DNA of 64,000 nucleotides from NCBI RefSeq assembly GCF_900107245.1, contig NZ_FNPG01000009.1, positions 62,001 to 126,000 of the forward strand, read 5' to 3'. The stretch is from Lachnobacterium bovis DSM 14045 (GTDB lineage: Bacteria; Bacillota; Clostridia; Lachnospirales; Lachnospiraceae). Below the pieces are notes generated by a model. The model was not told where the DNA came from. It worked only from the letters and a program-made list of their open reading frames with translations, and made no database searches. Position numbers and translations under genes: made by a program. Shown piece after piece: positions 38,404 to 48,125 of this stretch. How positions within the stretch are numbered: the first letter of the stretch is position 1; every line of letters begins with the position of its first letter.

Positions 38404-39393
38404 TTAATTATTTTTTATATTACTATATTTTACAATAAATAATTCTACAGCGATTTGGGCATTTAGCTGTCCAGTCTTAACCATTTCCTCAAGCTCAACT
38501 CCATATTTAACCGCTTCTTTTAACTGTTCTAATGTGAAGCTTCTCGCTTGATTCTGATTTTTTCGAACACTCCAATTAGGACATCCTGCGTACTTTGAAA
38601 TATCTGATGCACCAAATCCCTGATTAGTCATTGCTTTTACAATTTCCAAAATATGAAACTGTCTTGTAATCAAAAACATAATCCTCATAGGTGGTTCTTT
38701 TAAAAACAATAAATCATTATACAATTCAATGGCTTTCTTAGGTTGTTTTAAAGCTATTGCATCAACCATTTCAAAAACTTTATTTGAAATCTGTTCTGTG
38801 GTTATTTCTTCGACATCAGCCCTTTCTATTATATCTTTGTCATAAGTATAACAAACAAGTTTTTCCAACTCTTTATCTATGTTTTCCATGTCTGTTCCGA
38901 CTCTTTGAATAAAAAGTAAAAAAGCATCTCTTGTGATTCTTTTATTATCTTTTTTTAGTCTTATAGAAATCCACTTCTCAAGGACCTTATCGTTTTGCTC
39001 TCCAAACTCAACTGCCAATCCTGTTTTATCAATACTTTTGTATAAACGATTTCTTTTATCTATTTCATTTTCTACCCAAATTAAAATTGATGTATCTGGA
39101 ATCTGATCAATATATTCGGCAACTTCATCTGCATTTTTTTTGAATAAGCCACTGTCTTCGATAAGAATCACTCGGTGTTCTGACAAAAACGGCATAGTTT
39201 CTGATAGTTGTATCATTTCGTGATAATCAAAATTATCCGAATTAAAAACGGTATAATTCATCGAATCACCTTCTGGCACCAAAGCCTTTATTAATTTTTC
39301 TTTATATTGTTTTTTTAGATACGCCTCTTCTCCATACAAAAGATAGACTTTTTTAAATGTATTATTTTTTATATCTTCATCAATTCTTCTCAT
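38404..39393 (-). CDS. holA: DNA polymerase III subunit delta
   Basis: 329 aa clamp-loader subunit. N-terminal sequence KVYLLYGEEAYLKKQYKEKL, central FLSEHRVILIEDSGLF near residue 75, and a C-terminal collar domain with GMSDWSVRKN-like sequence (GCPNWSVRKNQNQARSF). It opens the beta clamp during loading. It directly follows comEC (4 bases), as Bacillus yqeN follows comEC. No clear SD, so translational coupling to comEC is likely. Confidence 0.93.
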   Translation of the reverse strand: MRRIDEDIKNNTFKKVYLLYGEEAYLKKQYKEKLIKALVPEGDSMNYTVFNSDNFDYHEMIQLSETMPFLSEHRVILIEDSGLFKKNADEVAEYIDQIPDTSILIWVENEIDKRNRLYKSIDKTGLAVEFGEQNDKVLEKWISIRLKKDNKRITRDAFLLFIQRVGTDMENIDKELEKLVCYTYDKDIIERADVEEITTEQISNKVFEMVDAIALKQPKKAIELYNDLLFLKEPPMRIMFLITRQFHILEIVKAMTNQGFGASDISKYAGCPNWSVRKNQNQARSFTLEQLKEAVKYGVELEEMVKTGQLNAQIAVELFIVKYSNIKNN

Positions 39394-39397
39394 ATAT

Positions 39398-42007
39398 CTA
39401 TTTTATCACAGAAAGCTTTTGTTTTACAACAAAGGAACTTTTATTTTTTCTAATCTTAATCTGTCCTCCTTCCATTGTATAAAAAATATTAACACACTCT
39501 TTACGAATTCTCGAAATTGCCTCTTTATTTGGATGCCCATACCGATTGTTTTTGCCACATGAAACTGTAGTAACTTTAGGCTTGATTTTTTTCAACAAAT
39601 CTGAAGTATTAGAAAACTTTGAACCATGATGTATTGCTTTATAAAAAAATAGATTCGATTCAATATTTAATTCTTTTTCTTTTTCCCCATTAAGATCTCC
39701 TGCAAAAAGGCCTGTAAATTCTTTATCTTTTAGAATAAAACTAAGCGACAACAAATTCCTGTCCTTTAATTCTTCTTCGGTAAAGTCGGCTTTTTTGGTA
39801 GGATATAAAATCTGAATTTCTGTATCTTTCAAACATAATTTATCTCCGCCTTCTACATAAATAATTTTAACTTTTTTCATTTTAGCAAGTTGTACGATTT
39901 TATCATACGCCTCATCTTTTGGCATCATACTTGACAAAACTAAATTTCTAACATCGTAACCTTCTTCTAGCACTTCTAAAAAGCCAGAAATATGATCTGC
40001 ATCTCCATGCGATATAAACCAATAATCTATTTTTTTTATACCTCTTGATTTTAAAAAAGGCAAAATTTTATATTTTCCTATTTCTTTTTCATCCGTACTT
40101 CCTCCATCTATAAATAAATTATATTTACTAGAAGTAGACACAAATGTTGCGTCTCCTTGACCTATATCTAAAATATCAACTTCAAACCCTAATGGTTTTC
40201 TAAAAAATGCTATGAAAAATAATATGATTATATATACTGCAAATTTTTTATTATTATCTTTCAAGTGATTTTTAACTCCTTTATTTGAAGTTCTCATATC
40301 AGAAAAATTACTGTTTTCTTTAGCATTCTCTCGATAACTAGACGTCATTAAGTAAAAAAGAAAGATCACTATGTAATAAACCACAAGTTGCCATATGCTA
40401 AGCTTTCCAACTATTACTGTTGAGTATGGAAATTTCATAAAAAGATTTCCAACCAAAGAATACAGATTCAAGAGTATATCCGCTGGCATCAAAACTATTC
40501 TTGAAAAAGATAATGTGATAAGGCCAATCAATCCACCTGCAACTCCACTGACGAAAATATATTCAAGAAGTGGAAGTAATATTAGATTAATCAAAAAGCT
40601 GTATGGTGATATTTCATAATAAGAATTTAAAATAATAGGAATTGTTGCTATTTGAATTGAGAAACTCATTAATATTTTTTTCTTTAAATCAATCTTGAAT
40701 AATGTTTTTTGATTTGGTTTTTTAGAATTAGCATGTGCTTTTTCTATTAGTCTCGATTTTTGTTTGTCCAAATTGTATGTCAGATTTTTACCAATAGTTG
40801 CTATTGCTAAGACTGCTACAAACGACATTTGCAAACCACTATTTGAATAAAAAAAGGGATTATTCCATAATATAACCAATAGCATCAGACCAATTGAATT
40901 AATTGTATCGTATGTTCGACCAATTAAATTAGCAATTATCATAAGTATTATCATTCCAATTGCTCTAATCGATGAAATACTCATTCCTGTCAGATAACCA
41001 TATGTAACTACTGAAAAAATAGATATTAATGCACTATTTTTATTAGAACATCCTAAACGTCTTAGTGAAAAATATAAACCTATTCCAAAAAAAGATACAT
41101 GCATTCCTGATATTGCTAAAATATGAGAAAGCCCAAGTTTTTGATAAATTTCTTTTACCTGCTTATCTAAATATGATTTTTCACCAAGTATCATGTTAGA
41201 TAATGTTCCGGCATTTATATAATTCAATTTCAATAAATAAACAAAGGATATTTTATTTTTTGTATTATACAGTTGTTCTAAATATTGATTCGATTTAAGC
41301 GTTCTTTTTTCTATCCAAGTATTGATAATAGAATAATCTATTTTTTGGCTAAAATAATATTGTTGTCCATCAAAATTTCCATCATTTCTAGCATTGTCAA
41401 ACAATTTAACATTTCCCCTTAACAATATTGTCTCGCCTAAAAAACAATAGTCATTTTGAACATAGACCATGATATTGTTTGTTTTTAAAATGCTTGTTTC
41501 TATAATATTTTTTGATATTTTATTTGCTGATATATTACTCGATTTTATATTATTTGTTATTACTTTTGTATTTTTATCTTTTTTTATATTTATGTTTTTC
41601 TTAAATGTTAAATCGTATGTGCTGTTATGTGTCCAATCATTTTTCTTTAGATACACATTTTTTAAATAATAGCAGTATCCTTTAGATTTCTTTTCTTTCT
41701 TATATATTTTTCCTTGGGCAAACACTTGCTCGTCATTATTTAAATACTTTATATATTTTTCTCTAAAAGCAGCATCTTTATGAATCTTAAATGCTCCCAT
41801 TAAAAATGGTACAATCAAAAAAATAATTATAAAACGGGATAAATTCTGAGATTTTTTATGAAAAACAAATAGAAATAAAACAGAAACAATTATAATTGAA
41901 AGAAAAAAAGAAATCTTAATAATTTTCGGGAAAAACGCTATATTCTCATATAGCATTATTCCCAGTAAAAACATAACTGACATACTAAAAAATGGATGTT
42001 TTTTCAA
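39398..42007 (-). CDS. comEC: DNA internalization protein ComEC/Rec2
   Basis: 869 aa. N-terminal membrane helices and an OB-like DUF4131 region, the central competence domain with LSHILAISGMHVSFFGIGLY near residue 295, many membrane helices, then a C-terminal metallo-beta-lactamase domain (DILDIGQGDATFV, ISHGDADHISGF) near residues 612-690. It forms the channel that brings single-stranded DNA into the cell. It begins with TTG at 42005-42007, 5 bases after GGAGG; the first ATG is eight codons later. The TTG abuts the stop of the GerMN gene. The full-length frame suggests DNA uptake capacity is kept. Confidence 0.93.
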   Translation of the reverse strand: MKKHPFFSMSVMFLLGIMLYENIAFFPKIIKISFFLSIIIVSVLFLFVFHKKSQNLSRFIIIFLIVPFLMGAFKIHKDAAFREKYIKYLNNDEQVFAQGKIYKKEKKSKGYCYYLKNVYLKKNDWTHNSTYDLTFKKNINIKKDKNTKVITNNIKSSNISANKISKNIIETSILKTNNIMVYVQNDYCFLGETILLRGNVKLFDNARNDGNFDGQQYYFSQKIDYSIINTWIEKRTLKSNQYLEQLYNTKNKISFVYLLKLNYINAGTLSNMILGEKSYLDKQVKEIYQKLGLSHILAISGMHVSFFGIGLYFSLRRLGCSNKNSALISIFSVVTYGYLTGMSISSIRAIGMIILMIIANLIGRTYDTINSIGLMLLVILWNNPFFYSNSGLQMSFVAVLAIATIGKNLTYNLDKQKSRLIEKAHANSKKPNQKTLFKIDLKKKILMSFSIQIATIPIILNSYYEISPYSFLINLILLPLLEYIFVSGVAGGLIGLITLSFSRIVLMPADILLNLYSLVGNLFMKFPYSTVIVGKLSIWQLVVYYIVIFLFYLMTSSYRENAKENSNFSDMRTSNKGVKNHLKDNNKKFAVYIIILFFIAFFRKPLGFEVDILDIGQGDATFVSTSSKYNLFIDGGSTDEKEIGKYKILPFLKSRGIKKIDYWFISHGDADHISGFLEVLEEGYDVRNLVLSSMMPKDEAYDKIVQLAKMKKVKIIYVEGGDKLCLKDTEIQILYPTKKADFTEEELKDRNLLSLSFILKDKEFTGLFAGDLNGEKEKELNIESNLFFYKAIHHGSKFSNTSDLLKKIKPKVTTVSCGKNNRYGHPNKEAISRIRKECVNIFYTMEGGQIKIRKNKSSFVVKQKLSVIK

Positions 42008-42931
42008 TTAATCCTCCTTATTAGATACAATCAGTGAAAAATCAGGCGCATACATTTTAGATAATGCATAATTATATCTATAATTACCACTAGTATCGCC
42101 GTTAATTGAAATCTGAACTTTACTTACCTCATCAACTTGCGACAACGAATTTACAATTGAATAAATAACAACCGGTTCCGTTATCTCATAATTTTGATTT
42201 TTAAAGGTTTCATCTAAATTGACATAACATACACCATCCGAAACAGATACATTTATCAACTGTGTACCTTTTGGAATCGTTGCCAATAAACCTTTTTTCT
42301 CTGGTCCTTTAAGCAATTGCTGCATAATAAGCTTTTCTTTTGAAATATTTGAACTGTAATGTACAACCCTGTTTTCTTTTACAAGCTTATTACCATCTTC
42401 ATTTGCAAAATATAGAGAAATTTCTTCTGTCATAATAGAATTAATTTGTTCTCCTGGATTATCAACAAAAGTCTCTTCATCCATATATCCTACAACATTT
42501 CCTGATAAATCTAACAATTCATCACCATTTATTGTAAATTTCACTTTATTAATTCCATTGACCTGAAGAAGCGTCCTTACAATTCCTGCTCTACAAAGAA
42601 CTTCTTCTGTTGTACTTAATTCCTTGTATTTTTTATTAAAGTCAATAACCACTAAACCGTCAGACTGCGAAACCTTATTTATCTTAACATTATTTGGAAT
42701 CGTTTGTCGTGCTTCTGTATTATCAGGCTTTTCTCTAAGTTGAGACAGAAGCTCTTTAATCAACTTCTTCTTGTCTGAAGTTGACGTTGGCTTATAATCT
42801 TGTGGAATTAATTTTGTAACATCAATATCTATATAAAATATTTTATAATCAGATGAAGACTTTTTATCACACCCAAAACTAAATGTAGCAATTAATAACA
42901 AAAGAAATACTAAAATAATTTTTTTATTCAT
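42008..42931 (-). CDS. Lipoprotein with two GerMN domains
   Basis: 307 aa. The signal peptide ends in a lipobox FSFGC with Cys21, so it is anchored to the outer face of the membrane. Two GerMN/sporulation-type repeats follow: about residues 40-150 (KINKVSQSDGLVVIDFNKKY) and 170-290 (LINVSVSDGVCYVNLDETF). Such domains occur in spore germination proteins and in lipoproteins linked to envelope two-component systems. It follows the histidine kinase gene directly (8 bases), so it probably works with that sensor. The ligand is unknown. Confidence 0.85.
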   Translation of the reverse strand: MNKKIILVFLLLLIATFSFGCDKKSSSDYKIFYIDIDVTKLIPQDYKPTSTSDKKKLIKELLSQLREKPDNTEARQTIPNNVKINKVSQSDGLVVIDFNKKYKELSTTEEVLCRAGIVRTLLQVNGINKVKFTINGDELLDLSGNVVGYMDEETFVDNPGEQINSIMTEEISLYFANEDGNKLVKENRVVHYSSNISKEKLIMQQLLKGPEKKGLLATIPKGTQLINVSVSDGVCYVNLDETFKNQNYEITEPVVIYSIVNSLSQVDEVSKVQISINGDTSGNYRYNYALSKMYAPDFSLIVSNKED

Positions 42932-42939
42932 ACTGTCTC

Positions 42940-44409
42940 CTAAACTTTTATGTAATTGAGTGGAATTCTTACATCAAATGTTGTTCCTTCATTTAATACG
43001 CTATGAACTTTTATAGCACCTCGATGCATCAAAATAGAACTTCTTGTTATTGCTAATCCCAAGCCAGTTCCTCCAATTTCACGAGAATGTGATTTATCTA
43101 CTCGATAAAATCTCTCATAAATATGTTCAAGCGACTCTTCCGGAATACCAATTCCATTATCCTCAACTTTAATGTAAAAATATTGATGATCTGCATTCAA
43201 AGAAACATGAACCCATCTTTGTTCATCATTACTTGCCTCTTCTTTATCATCTCTGACATTATATTTTATAGCATTTTCAACAAGATTAGTTATTGCTAAT
43301 GTTATCTTAACTTCATCAACTTCAGCTGTAACCGGTCTGAAACTTTCTAAAACCACTTCAACATGTTGCTTATCTGCAATAGGCTGAAGGCGTTTCAAAA
43401 TCTGTTCTAACAATTCGTTTATATTTAGAGAAGTTATATTTAGACTACCTTCTGACTTATCCATCTTAACTAATGACAATAAATCATTTATTATCTTGTT
43501 TTCTCTCTCTATTTCATTTGCAATATCACTCATAAATTCCTTATACATGCCAACCGGTACATCTTGCATCGAATTTAAAGAATCCGCTAAAACTTTCATT
43601 GAAGTAAGCGGTGTTTTAAGCTCATGTGATACATTAGATACAAATTCCTGACGTGAATCATCTATAACTTTATACTTATTAAGAACCAAATCCAACTTTT
43701 CACTAATCAAGTCAACCTCTGTAAATGTATTCATTGATTCAACTTTATCTGTATATCCGTGACAAACAGAATCAATTCCTGTTTCAAGTTTTTTCATTGG
43801 ACGCACTAATTTAAGTGCAGCTAAAACACCTAAAAAAGTAAATAGAATTCCCACTGTCATTTCAATTATGAGTCCAACCTGCGACAAATACGTTTTATTT
43901 AAAACAATATTGTTAGTTGATACACTTACAAGCATTACTCCTAAGACACTATGGTTATCATCTTCAACATCAGAAACCGGTATCGTAAGTTCAATATAAT
44001 GATCCTTCTTGTCATAGTTAATTAATTCTTTTCCTGCAAAAGTCTTAACAACCTGACCCGAAATAATAGTTCTACGTTCATCAATATTATAGGTATCATG
44101 AACTATCATATAATTCTTATCAACTAAAATGACACGTCCATCATATAGATTTGCCAATGTACTTACTTGTGATTCCACATCATTATCATCTTTGCCTGAT
44201 AAAAAATCAGACTTAGCAATTTTATTAGCCAAAATCTTAGATTGACTTAAAATCTCACTTTCTCTAATAGAAACTGCTCGAGCCTCATATGAAGAAAGTA
44301 TACCGATTCTTAAGATGTGGCAAGGCACAATTGCCATTACCACAAATATAATCATCAGTCTAAACTTCATACTTTTTATAAAATCTAGAAATTTTTTGTT
44401 TTTTAACAT
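42940..44409 (-). CDS. Membrane sensor histidine kinase (WalK/PhoR-like)
   Basis: 489 aa. Membrane helix at about 15-35, extracellular sensor domain at about 40-165, second helix near 175-198, HAMP at about 200-250, phosphoacceptor His in FVSNVSHELKTPLTSMK near residue 264, and the ATPase domain with DNGIGIP and GGTGLGLAITR near 430-465. It phosphorylates the regulator encoded 14 bases upstream. The domain plan resembles WalK, though an intracellular PAS domain is not obvious. With the GerMN lipoprotein it forms an envelope-sensing unit set inside the com operon. Confidence 0.92.
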   Translation of the reverse strand: MLKNKKFLDFIKSMKFRLMIIFVVMAIVPCHILRIGILSSYEARAVSIRESEILSQSKILANKIAKSDFLSGKDDNDVESQVSTLANLYDGRVILVDKNYMIVHDTYNIDERRTIISGQVVKTFAGKELINYDKKDHYIELTIPVSDVEDDNHSVLGVMLVSVSTNNIVLNKTYLSQVGLIIEMTVGILFTFLGVLAALKLVRPMKKLETGIDSVCHGYTDKVESMNTFTEVDLISEKLDLVLNKYKVIDDSRQEFVSNVSHELKTPLTSMKVLADSLNSMQDVPVGMYKEFMSDIANEIERENKIINDLLSLVKMDKSEGSLNITSLNINELLEQILKRLQPIADKQHVEVVLESFRPVTAEVDEVKITLAITNLVENAIKYNVRDDKEEASNDEQRWVHVSLNADHQYFYIKVEDNGIGIPEESLEHIYERFYRVDKSHSREIGGTGLGLAITRSSILMHRGAIKVHSVLNEGTTFDVRIPLNYIKV

Positions 44410-44423
44410 TTACAGTACTCCTA

Positions 44424-45116
44424 CTATCTTTGGTTATAATAGTATCCTACACCCCATTTTGTGTGAACATACTTTGGCTCACTAGGGCTCTTTTCAATCT
44501 TTTCTCTAAGACGTCTAACATGAACATCCACCGTTCTAACGTCTCCCGGATAATCATTTCCCCATACCATATGAAGTAGGTTTTCTCTACTGTATACTTT
44601 ATTTTCATTTTTCACAAGGATTTCTAACAAATCAAATTCTTTAGCTGTGAGATTAACCTCTTTATCTAAAATATATAATCTCCTACTGTCGCAATCTAAT
44701 TTAAGATCTCCTTTTGCAATAATTGTTTCATCAGCTCTTTGTTGGTTAAAGCCTGATGTTCTTCTCATAATTGCTTTTATTCTAGCCTTAACTTCTAGAA
44801 TATTAAATGGTTTGGTAATGTAATCATCAGCGCCATACTCAAGTCCTAAAATCTTATCCATGTCATCGCCCTTTGCTGTAAGCATAACGATTGGCACGTC
44901 TGAAAATTCTCTAACTGTTTGACATACCTCAAAGCCTTCCATCTTAGGTAGCATTACATCTAATAAAATAATATCATATTTATTATTTTTTATTTTTTCT
45001 AATGCTTCTTCGCCATCATAGGCACAATCAACTTCCATATCATCTTGTTCTAAGCTAAATCGAATTCCTTTAACAATTAGTTTTTCGTCATCGACTACCA
45101 ATACTTTTTTTGCCAT
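44424..45116 (-). CDS. OmpR/PhoB-family response regulator
   Basis: 230 aa. Receiver domain with the phosphoacceptor Asp in IILLDVMLPKMEG near residue 52, Thr in MLTAKG and Lys in YITKPF near residue 100. The C-terminal winged helix has VDVHVRRLREKIEK and TKWGVGYYY. It is probably phosphorylated by the adjacent kinase and binds direct repeats; targets are unknown. GAGGAGTG precedes ATG. 10 bases after comEA. Confidence 0.95.
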   Translation of the reverse strand: MAKKVLVVDDEKLIVKGIRFSLEQDDMEVDCAYDGEEALEKIKNNKYDIILLDVMLPKMEGFEVCQTVREFSDVPIVMLTAKGDDMDKILGLEYGADDYITKPFNILEVKARIKAIMRRTSGFNQQRADETIIAKGDLKLDCDSRRLYILDKEVNLTAKEFDLLEILVKNENKVYSRENLLHMVWGNDYPGDVRTVDVHVRRLREKIEKSPSEPKYVHTKWGVGYYYNQR

Positions 45117-45126
45117 ATTACACTCC

Positions 45127-45810
45127 TCAGTTCACCGTAATATAATCTTTTATTTTGTTAAACAGCCCGTCTTTTATGCCAGCTATTTTCTTTAAATCTT
45201 CAATTTTGAAAAATTTACCATGTTTAGATCTGTAGTCTAGAATGCTATCTGCTTTTTTCTCACCAACGCCTTTAATAGTCATCAATTGTTCCTTTGTTGC
45301 TGAATTAATATTTACTTTTCCGTCACACTTTGTATCATCTACTGTCTCTTTCTTTGATTCATCACTACTAGGAATAGTCTGATTTTGTACTTCTTGACGT
45401 GATGGTACATATATCTTTTGACCATCTGATAACTTATCAGCTAAATTATGATACTCTTCTGCTGCATCTGTTTTAAAGCCTCCGGCCATCTCAACTGCAT
45501 CATTTATTCTTTTATTTGCTGATAATTTATAAACGCCTGGTTTATTAACCTGCCCACAAACATACACTACTACCTTTTGAGTAGCATTGCCCTGCGTACG
45601 TTTATTATTTTTACTCTTATTATTCTTTTTTTGCTCGTCGACTTTGGGGGTGTAATTTTTTTCTTTTGAATATTTAACCTCTGCATTATTTGTAGATAAT
45701 AAAACTTCATCCTTCTGACAAGCCGTTAAAGATAAGACCATAAAAAAACAATAACAGGTAATTGCAATAGCTCTACCTTTTTTCATCATAGTATAAATTT
45801 TTTTATTCAT
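45127..45810 (-). CDS. comEA: ComEA-like DNA-binding lipoprotein (SLBB + helix-hairpin-helix)
   Basis: 227 aa. The signal peptide ends in LSLTAC, a lipobox with Cys31. A Lys/Asn-rich linker is followed by an SLBB domain (VVYVCGQVNKPGVYKL near residue 78) and the C-terminal double helix-hairpin-helix KVNINSATKEQLMTIKGVG. It is a DNA receptor for uptake, feeding ComEC. Bacillus ComEA uses a membrane helix, whereas here a lipid anchor is predicted. First gene of the comEA-regulator-kinase-GerMN-comEC-holA operon. AAGGAGAT precedes ATG. Confidence 0.88.
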   Translation of the reverse strand: MNKKIYTMMKKGRAIAITCYCFFMVLSLTACQKDEVLLSTNNAEVKYSKEKNYTPKVDEQKKNNKSKNNKRTQGNATQKVVVYVCGQVNKPGVYKLSANKRINDAVEMAGGFKTDAAEEYHNLADKLSDGQKIYVPSRQEVQNQTIPSSDESKKETVDDTKCDGKVNINSATKEQLMTIKGVGEKKADSILDYRSKHGKFFKIEDLKKIAGIKDGLFNKIKDYITVN

Positions 45811-45848
45811 TGTAATCTCCTTCTTAAGGAGCTCAACACCTGATAACT

Positions 45849-45877
45849 ATTTTAGCGAAAAAAGGCAAGCTTTACAA
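45849..45877 (-). promoter_or_regulatory. Promoter of the comEA-to-holA operon
   Basis: Minus-strand TTGTAA (45872-45877), 17-bp spacer, TAAAAT (45849-45854). It starts about 25 bases past the argD stop. Confidence 0.65.
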
Positions 45878-45901
45878 GTGCAATTTTGTTATTTTTTAAT
45901 T

Positions 45902-47107
45902 TTATGCAAAAGTGTCTAATGTTTCTTTCAATTTGCAAATCATTTCATCAACATTTTCCTCTGTTATAATTAAAGGTGGAACAAAACGTAAAACATTCTT
46001 ACCTGCAGTTATAACAATCAATCCATTTTCAAGAGCTTTTTTAGAAACCTCTCCAACTTTTAATGTAGTTTCAACTCCCTGCATCAAACCCTTTCCACGT
46101 CTTTCAACAAGAAAATCATATTCGCAAACCAATGTATCTAACTGATCTTCAAGATATTCTGACACATCTTTTACATGCTCTAACAAATTCTTCTTTTCAA
46201 ATTGTCTTAAGACCTCGCAGATTGCAGCCGATACAAACGGATTTCCACCGTATGTTGTACCATGATCTCCTGGTTCTAATGAATTTTTTGCGACTTCTTC
46301 TGTCATAAAAAACGCACCCACTGGAACGCCACAACCGATTGCTTTGGCACAAGTCATGATATCTGGTTTTATTCCGTAACCTTGCCAAGCAAACATATCA
46401 CCTGTTCTTCCCATTCCACACTGTATTTCATCAAGAATTAATAAAATATCATTTTCTTTACAAATCTCTTTTACTTCTTTCAAGAAACTCTCTTCTGCAG
46501 GATAAATTCCACCTTCTCCTTGAACTGTCTCCATTATTATTGCACAAGTTTTTTGAGAAACTAATTCCTTAACACTTTCAATATTGTTATATTTTGCGAA
46601 CTTAACACCTGGAATAAGTGGTTCAAATGGTTCTCTATAATTTTTATTTCCTGTAACAGAAAGCGCTCCTAAACTTCTTCCGTGAAAAGAATGTTCCATT
46701 GCAATAATCTCATAACATCCTTTTTTTTGTTTTTTATAGGCATATTTTCTAGCTGCTTTTATCGCACCTTCGATTGCTTCTGTTCCGCTATTAGTCAAGA
46801 AAACTCTATCCATTTGAGAAGCTTCTAAAAGTTTTTCCGATGCTTCACAAATAGTTGTATTATAATATAAGTTTGAAGTATGTAATAATTTATCAATCTG
46901 ATTTTTTAAGGCATTATTATATTCTTTATTATTATACCCTAACGCCATAACAGCTATACCTGCTGCAAAATCTAAATACTTTTTTCCTTCAGAATCATAT
47001 AGGTATACTCCATCGCCTTTATCAAATACAACATCAAATCGATTGTATGTATGAACTAAATTCTTTTCTGTTTTTTCTATATAATTTTTTTTATCTACAG
47101 TTTGCAT
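45902..47107 (-). CDS. argD: Acetylornithine aminotransferase
   Basis: 401 aa class-III PLP aminotransferase. Converts N-acetylglutamate semialdehyde to N-acetylornithine. LTNSGTEAIEGAIKAARKYA near residue 100, LILDEIQCGMGRTG near residue 220, and the PLP lysine in MTCAKAIGCGVPVGAF near residue 252. Last gene of the argC-GNAT-argB-argD unit, 112 bases after argB. GAGGATTT precedes ATG. Confidence 0.95.
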   Translation of the reverse strand: MQTVDKKNYIEKTEKNLVHTYNRFDVVFDKGDGVYLYDSEGKKYLDFAAGIAVMALGYNNKEYNNALKNQIDKLLHTSNLYYNTTICEASEKLLEASQMDRVFLTNSGTEAIEGAIKAARKYAYKKQKKGCYEIIAMEHSFHGRSLGALSVTGNKNYREPFEPLIPGVKFAKYNNIESVKELVSQKTCAIIMETVQGEGGIYPAEESFLKEVKEICKENDILLILDEIQCGMGRTGDMFAWQGYGIKPDIMTCAKAIGCGVPVGAFFMTEEVAKNSLEPGDHGTTYGGNPFVSAAICEVLRQFEKKNLLEHVKDVSEYLEDQLDTLVCEYDFLVERRGKGLMQGVETTLKVGEVSKKALENGLIVITAGKNVLRFVPPLIITEENVDEMICKLKETLDTFA

Positions 47108-47219
47108 TTTAAATCCTCTTCTTATTCTTACATTTTCCTATATATTATCTCTTTTATGTTTTACATTTATATTTTTTGTTTATAGGTTCTTAATTCATGT
47201 TTTCTTATTTATGTTTTTA

Positions 47220-48113
47220 TTAATTATAGTACTCTTCATCTTCACCTAAAATAGCTGTTCCAATACCTCTATTTGTAAAGAATTCAAGTAATAAACAATG
47301 AGGAATTCGTCCATCTAAAATATGAACTCTTGAAACTCCTTGCTCGATAGCATCGATACAATTGTTTAGTTTTGGTAACATTCCACCACCAATGTATCCA
47401 TCTGCAATAAGTTTTTTAGCATCATCTATTTTCAATTCTGAAATAAGAGTTTTTGGATCATTTGGATTTTTGTAAACACCTTCAATATCTGTAAGAAATG
47501 CTAATTTTTCCGCTGATAAAGCTTCTGCAATTGCACAAGCGGCGTCATCTGCATTGATATTATAACTATTAAACTCATCATCCATACCTACTGGACAGAT
47601 AATTGGAAGGAAATCTTTTTCAAGTAAATCATATATGATTTGAGGATTTGTTTTTTTGACATCTCCTACAAAACCTATATCTTCACCATCTGCTGTTTTT
47701 TTAGATACATTTAATAATCCCGCATCTTTACCACTGATTCCAACAGCGTTTACACCAATTTCCAAAGCTAACTGAACTAAAGATTTATTAACTTTATTAA
47801 GAACCATCTCAACGATTTCCATTGTTTCTGCATCCGTTTTTCTGAAGCCTTTTACAAATTCTGGCTCCATACCTGTTTTTTCAACCCAACGGCTTATTTC
47901 TTTTCCACCGCCATGCACAATTACCGGTTTTAAGCCTACAAGTTTTAACAATGCAACATCTTGAATTACTTGTCTTTTTAAAGATTCATCAAGCATCGCT
48001 GATCCACCATATTTTACAACAATTATTTTCCCATTGAAACGCTGAATATATGGCAACGCCTCAATTAAAACTTCAGCTTTTTCTAATAAAACATTTACAT
48101 TCATATTTGTCAT
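47220..48113 (-). CDS. argB: Acetylglutamate kinase
   Basis: 297 aa amino-acid kinase. [17 protein letters not shown] near the N-terminus, [14 protein letters not shown] near residue 70, and [14 protein letters not shown] near residue 190. Phosphorylates N-acetylglutamate. Its length and N-terminal extension suit arginine-inhibited hexameric enzymes. The ATG at 48111-48113 has GAGG 6 bases upstream; a GTG four codons earlier overlaps that site. It follows the GNAT gene with 12 bases between. Confidence 0.96.
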   Translation of the reverse strand: MTNMNVNVLLEKAEVLIEALPYIQRFNGKIIVVKYGGSAMLDESLKRQVIQDVALLKLVGLKPVIVHGGGKEISRWVEKTGMEPEFVKGFRKTDAETMEIVEMVLNKVNKSLVQLALEIGVNAVGISGKDAGLLNVSKKTADGEDIGFVGDVKKTNPQIIYDLLEKDFLPIICPVGMDDEFNSYNINADDAACAIAEALSAEKLAFLTDIEGVYKNPNDPKTLISELKIDDAKKLIADGYIGGGMLPKLNNCIDAIEQGVSRVHILDGRIPHCLLLEFFTNRGIGTAILGEDEEYYN

Positions 48114-48125
48114 TTTAATCCTCAC

